Below, piece after piece: positions 11,653-13,499 of a stretch of DNA of 13,499 nt. The notes beneath the pieces were generated by a model. That model was not told the DNA's origin. It did not search any database and worked only from the letters and a program-made list of their open reading frames with translations. A program made the position numbers and the translations under genes. Position 1 is the first letter of the stretch; the number at the start of each line of letters is the position of its first letter. Origin of the DNA: Proteobacteria bacterium SPGG2 (lineage in GTDB: Bacteria; Pseudomonadota; Gammaproteobacteria; Acidiferrobacterales; SPGG2); NCBI GenBank assembly GCA_001643475.1, contig LXTK01000233.1, positions 1 through 13,499 on the forward strand. The letters are read 5' to 3'.

Positions 11653-13499
11653 TCAGAGGTCGCTTGGTTGATAGGCTAAGGTGATAACGATATTTCGACC
11701 CAACATGTTGAAGGTATCAATGGTCTGGTACTCCTTGTCAAAGACATTTCCGATGCGTGCTCTCAACTGCCAATCTTTAGATATTCGTCGCGCCGCGCGT
11801 AGATTCAAGATTCCGTAACCCGGAACCTTGATCGTGTTAGCAGTGTCATCGTGACGTTCGCTTTGGGCGAGCACAGTCAGACCGATCTCCGTATTACCGA
11901 CTCGCCGATCCAGGTCCAGCTTTAGGCTCCGTTGGGTTCTGCGTGCCAGTATATTATCCGTGGCATCGTCGCGTGGGTCGACATAAGATAGCGTTGCCCG
12001 TGCCCTCCAATCCGCGAGGATCGCGGATAGCTGTGCCTCCAGCCCCTTTATTGTCACCTCGTCGATGTTTTGTGGAATGAAGTTTGCGTCCAAAGCGATC
12101 AAATCGTCGATGTTGGTTTCATAGATGCGCACATCCCAGCCGCCGTACCGATGCTTGCCACTTAGGCCGATTTCGAAGGATTTGGATGTCTCTGGGTCCA
12201 GATTCGGGTTGGCGGTGGGAAAAACCAGGGGCCCAAACACGAAAGGCGGGAAGAATAGATCATTGAAGGTCGGTGCCCGAAATGCGGTGCCGTACAAGAC
12301 CACTAGCCGTAACGGATCAGCAAGATCATAACCCCATGCTATGTTTCCCGTGGTTTCGTTACCGAACTGCTCATTGTCATCGCCGCGTACACCTAACAAG
12401 ATGTCGTGTTTGCCGAATCGACCCTGGTACTGGGTGAACACGGCGTCGTTGCGCCTCGATGTTTCCGTAAAATTAGTGGTGCTATCGAGTCGATCGTCAC
12501 GCAGATCGACGCCGACGGTGACGATCTGATCGGTGCCGAGCGTCAAGTCGTTTTGCCAAACGAATGACCGAATCTCGGTATCGAATCGGATTTCGGGTGC
12601 GGCCCCATCGTCGCGAAATGTGCGACGCTCGTCTAAGCTGCGCCCTATCTCGACGAGCGTGCCCCAGTTTGGTGCCGGCCGCGCGCGCACCTTAACGCTA
12701 ACGATCTGTTGGGTGAAATCGTCCTCGTTACCGCTGGTTGCGAAGTTATCGAATTCCGTATTGCCGTCTGCGTGTAAACCAACAACCTCTACTTCGCTCC
12801 CATTCGCAAACCGGTGGCCAAAGCGCCCACTAAATGTATTATTTTCATAGCCATCGTCATCAGGTTCGTTAATCGGTATCCCAAACTGACTCGTCGGTTC
12901 GCGTGCATCGATACCGTTAGTACGAAAACGACTGACGCTGACATTAAACCAATTGTTGTCCACGCTCCCCGAGAAACCGGCCGTCACCTCACTGGTAGCG
13001 TTGGAGCCGGCGCTAACTGCGACACGAGCTTGGGGCGGCCCCTCGCCCGTGCGCGTGAAAATCTGGATCACGCCACCAATTGCCTGCGAACCATAGAGCG
13101 TAGAGCGTGGACCGCGCACAACCTCGATGTGATCGATTTCCGATAGTGGAATGAATTCCCAGGATGTCGTTCCGGCTGACACTGAGCCGATTTCAACACC
13201 GTCAATGAGCACGAGCACTTGTTCGGGATCGGCGCCCCGCATAAAAACGGACGTGAGCTTGCCATAGCCACCACTGCTAGTGACGTCGAGGCCGGCGACA
13301 CCGCTTAAGACTTCGGCTAGGTCCAGTGCACCACTATTGTCGATTTCTTCGCGCGTGATGACGGTTACCGACGCAAGCGACTCATCCGCAGTCTCTGCGG
13401 TCCGGGTGGCGGTAACGATTATCGGCGATTGTTGGTCATCGGCTGCATATGAGATTTGAACAATGGCGCACGCCGTACCGAGCACGGCAAGCCAGGCAG
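11653..13499 (-). CDS. btuB: BtuB-like TonB-dependent vitamin B12 receptor (5' end beyond window)
   Basis: Seen: the frame is open to the right window edge. A GTG at 13485 is possible, but the hydrophobic signal sequence continues upstream of it (AWLAVLGTACAIVQISYAAD), so the true start is outside. The mature protein begins with a TonB-box-like PIIVTATR, then the plug domain (SVTVITREEIDNSGALDLAE, VLIDGVEIGS, VVRGPRSTLYGSQAIGGVI) and a 22-strand-type barrel ending NVFDKEYQTID...GRNIVITLAYQPSDL. The last residue is Leu rather than the usual aromatic, with four residues after the final strand. Known: BtuB imports cobalamin across the outer membrane using TonB. Context: heads an operon with tonB and a cobalamin adenosyltransferase, which supports the B12 assignment over a siderophore receptor. 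A cobalamin riboswitch would be expected upstream, outside the window. Confidence 0.9.
   Translation of the reverse strand, partial: AWLAVLGTACAIVQISYAADDQQSPIIVTATRTAETADESLASVTVITREEIDNSGALDLAEVLSGVAGLDVTSSGGYGKLTSVFMRGADPEQVLVLIDGVEIGSVSAGTTSWEFIPLSEIDHIEVVRGPRSTLYGSQAIGGVIQIFTRTGEGPPQARVAVSAGSNATSEVTAGFSGSVDNNWFNVSVSRFRTNGIDAREPTSQFGIPINEPDDDGYENNTFSGRFGHRFANGSEVEVVGLHADGNTEFDNFATSGNEDDFTQQIVSVKVRARPAPNWGTLVEIGRSLDERRTFRDDGAAPEIRFDTEIRSFVWQNDLTLGTDQIVTVGVDLRDDRLDSTTNFTETSRRNDAVFTQYQGRFGKHDILLGVRGDDNEQFGNETTGNIAWGYDLADPLRLVVLYGTAFRAPTFNDLFFPPFVFGPLVFPTANPNLDPETSKSFEIGLSGKHRYGGWDVRIYETNIDDLIALDANFIPQNIDEVTIKGLEAQLSAILADWRARATLSYVDPRDDATDNILARRTQRSLKLDLDRRVGNTEIGLTVLAQSERHDDTANTIKVPGYGILNLRAARRISKDWQLRARIGNVFDKEYQTIDTFNMLGRNIVITLAYQPSDL

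Noticed and set aside
1..13499. CRISPR arrays, insertion sequences, tRNA or rRNA genes, phage genes
   Set aside because: Looked for on both strands; no regularly spaced repeats, transposase motifs or RNA gene signatures were recognised.

Overview
The window looks like a chromosomal segment of a gammaproteobacterium. It carries a minor-pilin cluster in the Pseudomonas-like order fimT-pilV-pilW-pilX-pilY1, an ampD-ampE pair, a DUF3391-type HD-GYP protein, and a periplasmic/outer-membrane B12 uptake set. Base composition and coding style are fairly even, and I see no insertion sequence, phage gene, CRISPR array, tRNA or rRNA. The species cannot be named from the sequence alone.

Layout. Positions 1-3666 (minus strand) hold a compact type IV pilus operon: fimT, pilV, pilW, pilX and the first 211 codons of pilY1, which runs off the left edge. 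A sigma-70-like promoter sits just upstream of fimT (3744-3772). Divergent to it, at 3991-5502 (+), is a cyclic-di-GMP phosphodiesterase-type HD-GYP protein whose linker module is tandemly duplicated. Then come ampD (5682-6227), ampE (6299-7213) and btuF (7266-8153), all on + and closely spaced. A 361-bp stretch (8154-8514) separates btuF from a secreted FecR-domain protein (8515-9354) and an outer-membrane beta-barrel-like protein (9433-10233). A convergent minus-strand operon follows: btuB (running off the right edge), a tonB-type energy transducer and a PduO-type cob(I)alamin adenosyltransferase.

How the genes fit together. The left third builds the type IV pilus priming/tip complex (minor pilins plus PilY1), and the adjacent HD-GYP protein may tune pilus or biofilm behaviour through cyclic di-GMP. 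The ampDE pair recycles peptidoglycan fragments. The right third describes B12 handling: an outer-membrane receptor (BtuB) energised by its own TonB, a periplasmic carrier (BtuF) and the enzyme that makes adenosylcobalamin. The inner-membrane permease and ATPase (BtuC/BtuD) and ExbB/ExbD are not in the window. Between the two halves of the B12 set lies the FecR-domain/barrel pair, the least explained part of the window.

The most unusual sequence features are the duplicated HD-GYP linker, a long repeat-bearing leader on FimT, two dockerin/EF-hand-like calcium loops just after the VWA MIDAS motif of PilY1, an exact 19-bp tandem repeat in the barrel gene leader, and two short unannotated-looking ORFs (641-751 minus, 8387-8551 plus) sitting in translation-coupling positions.
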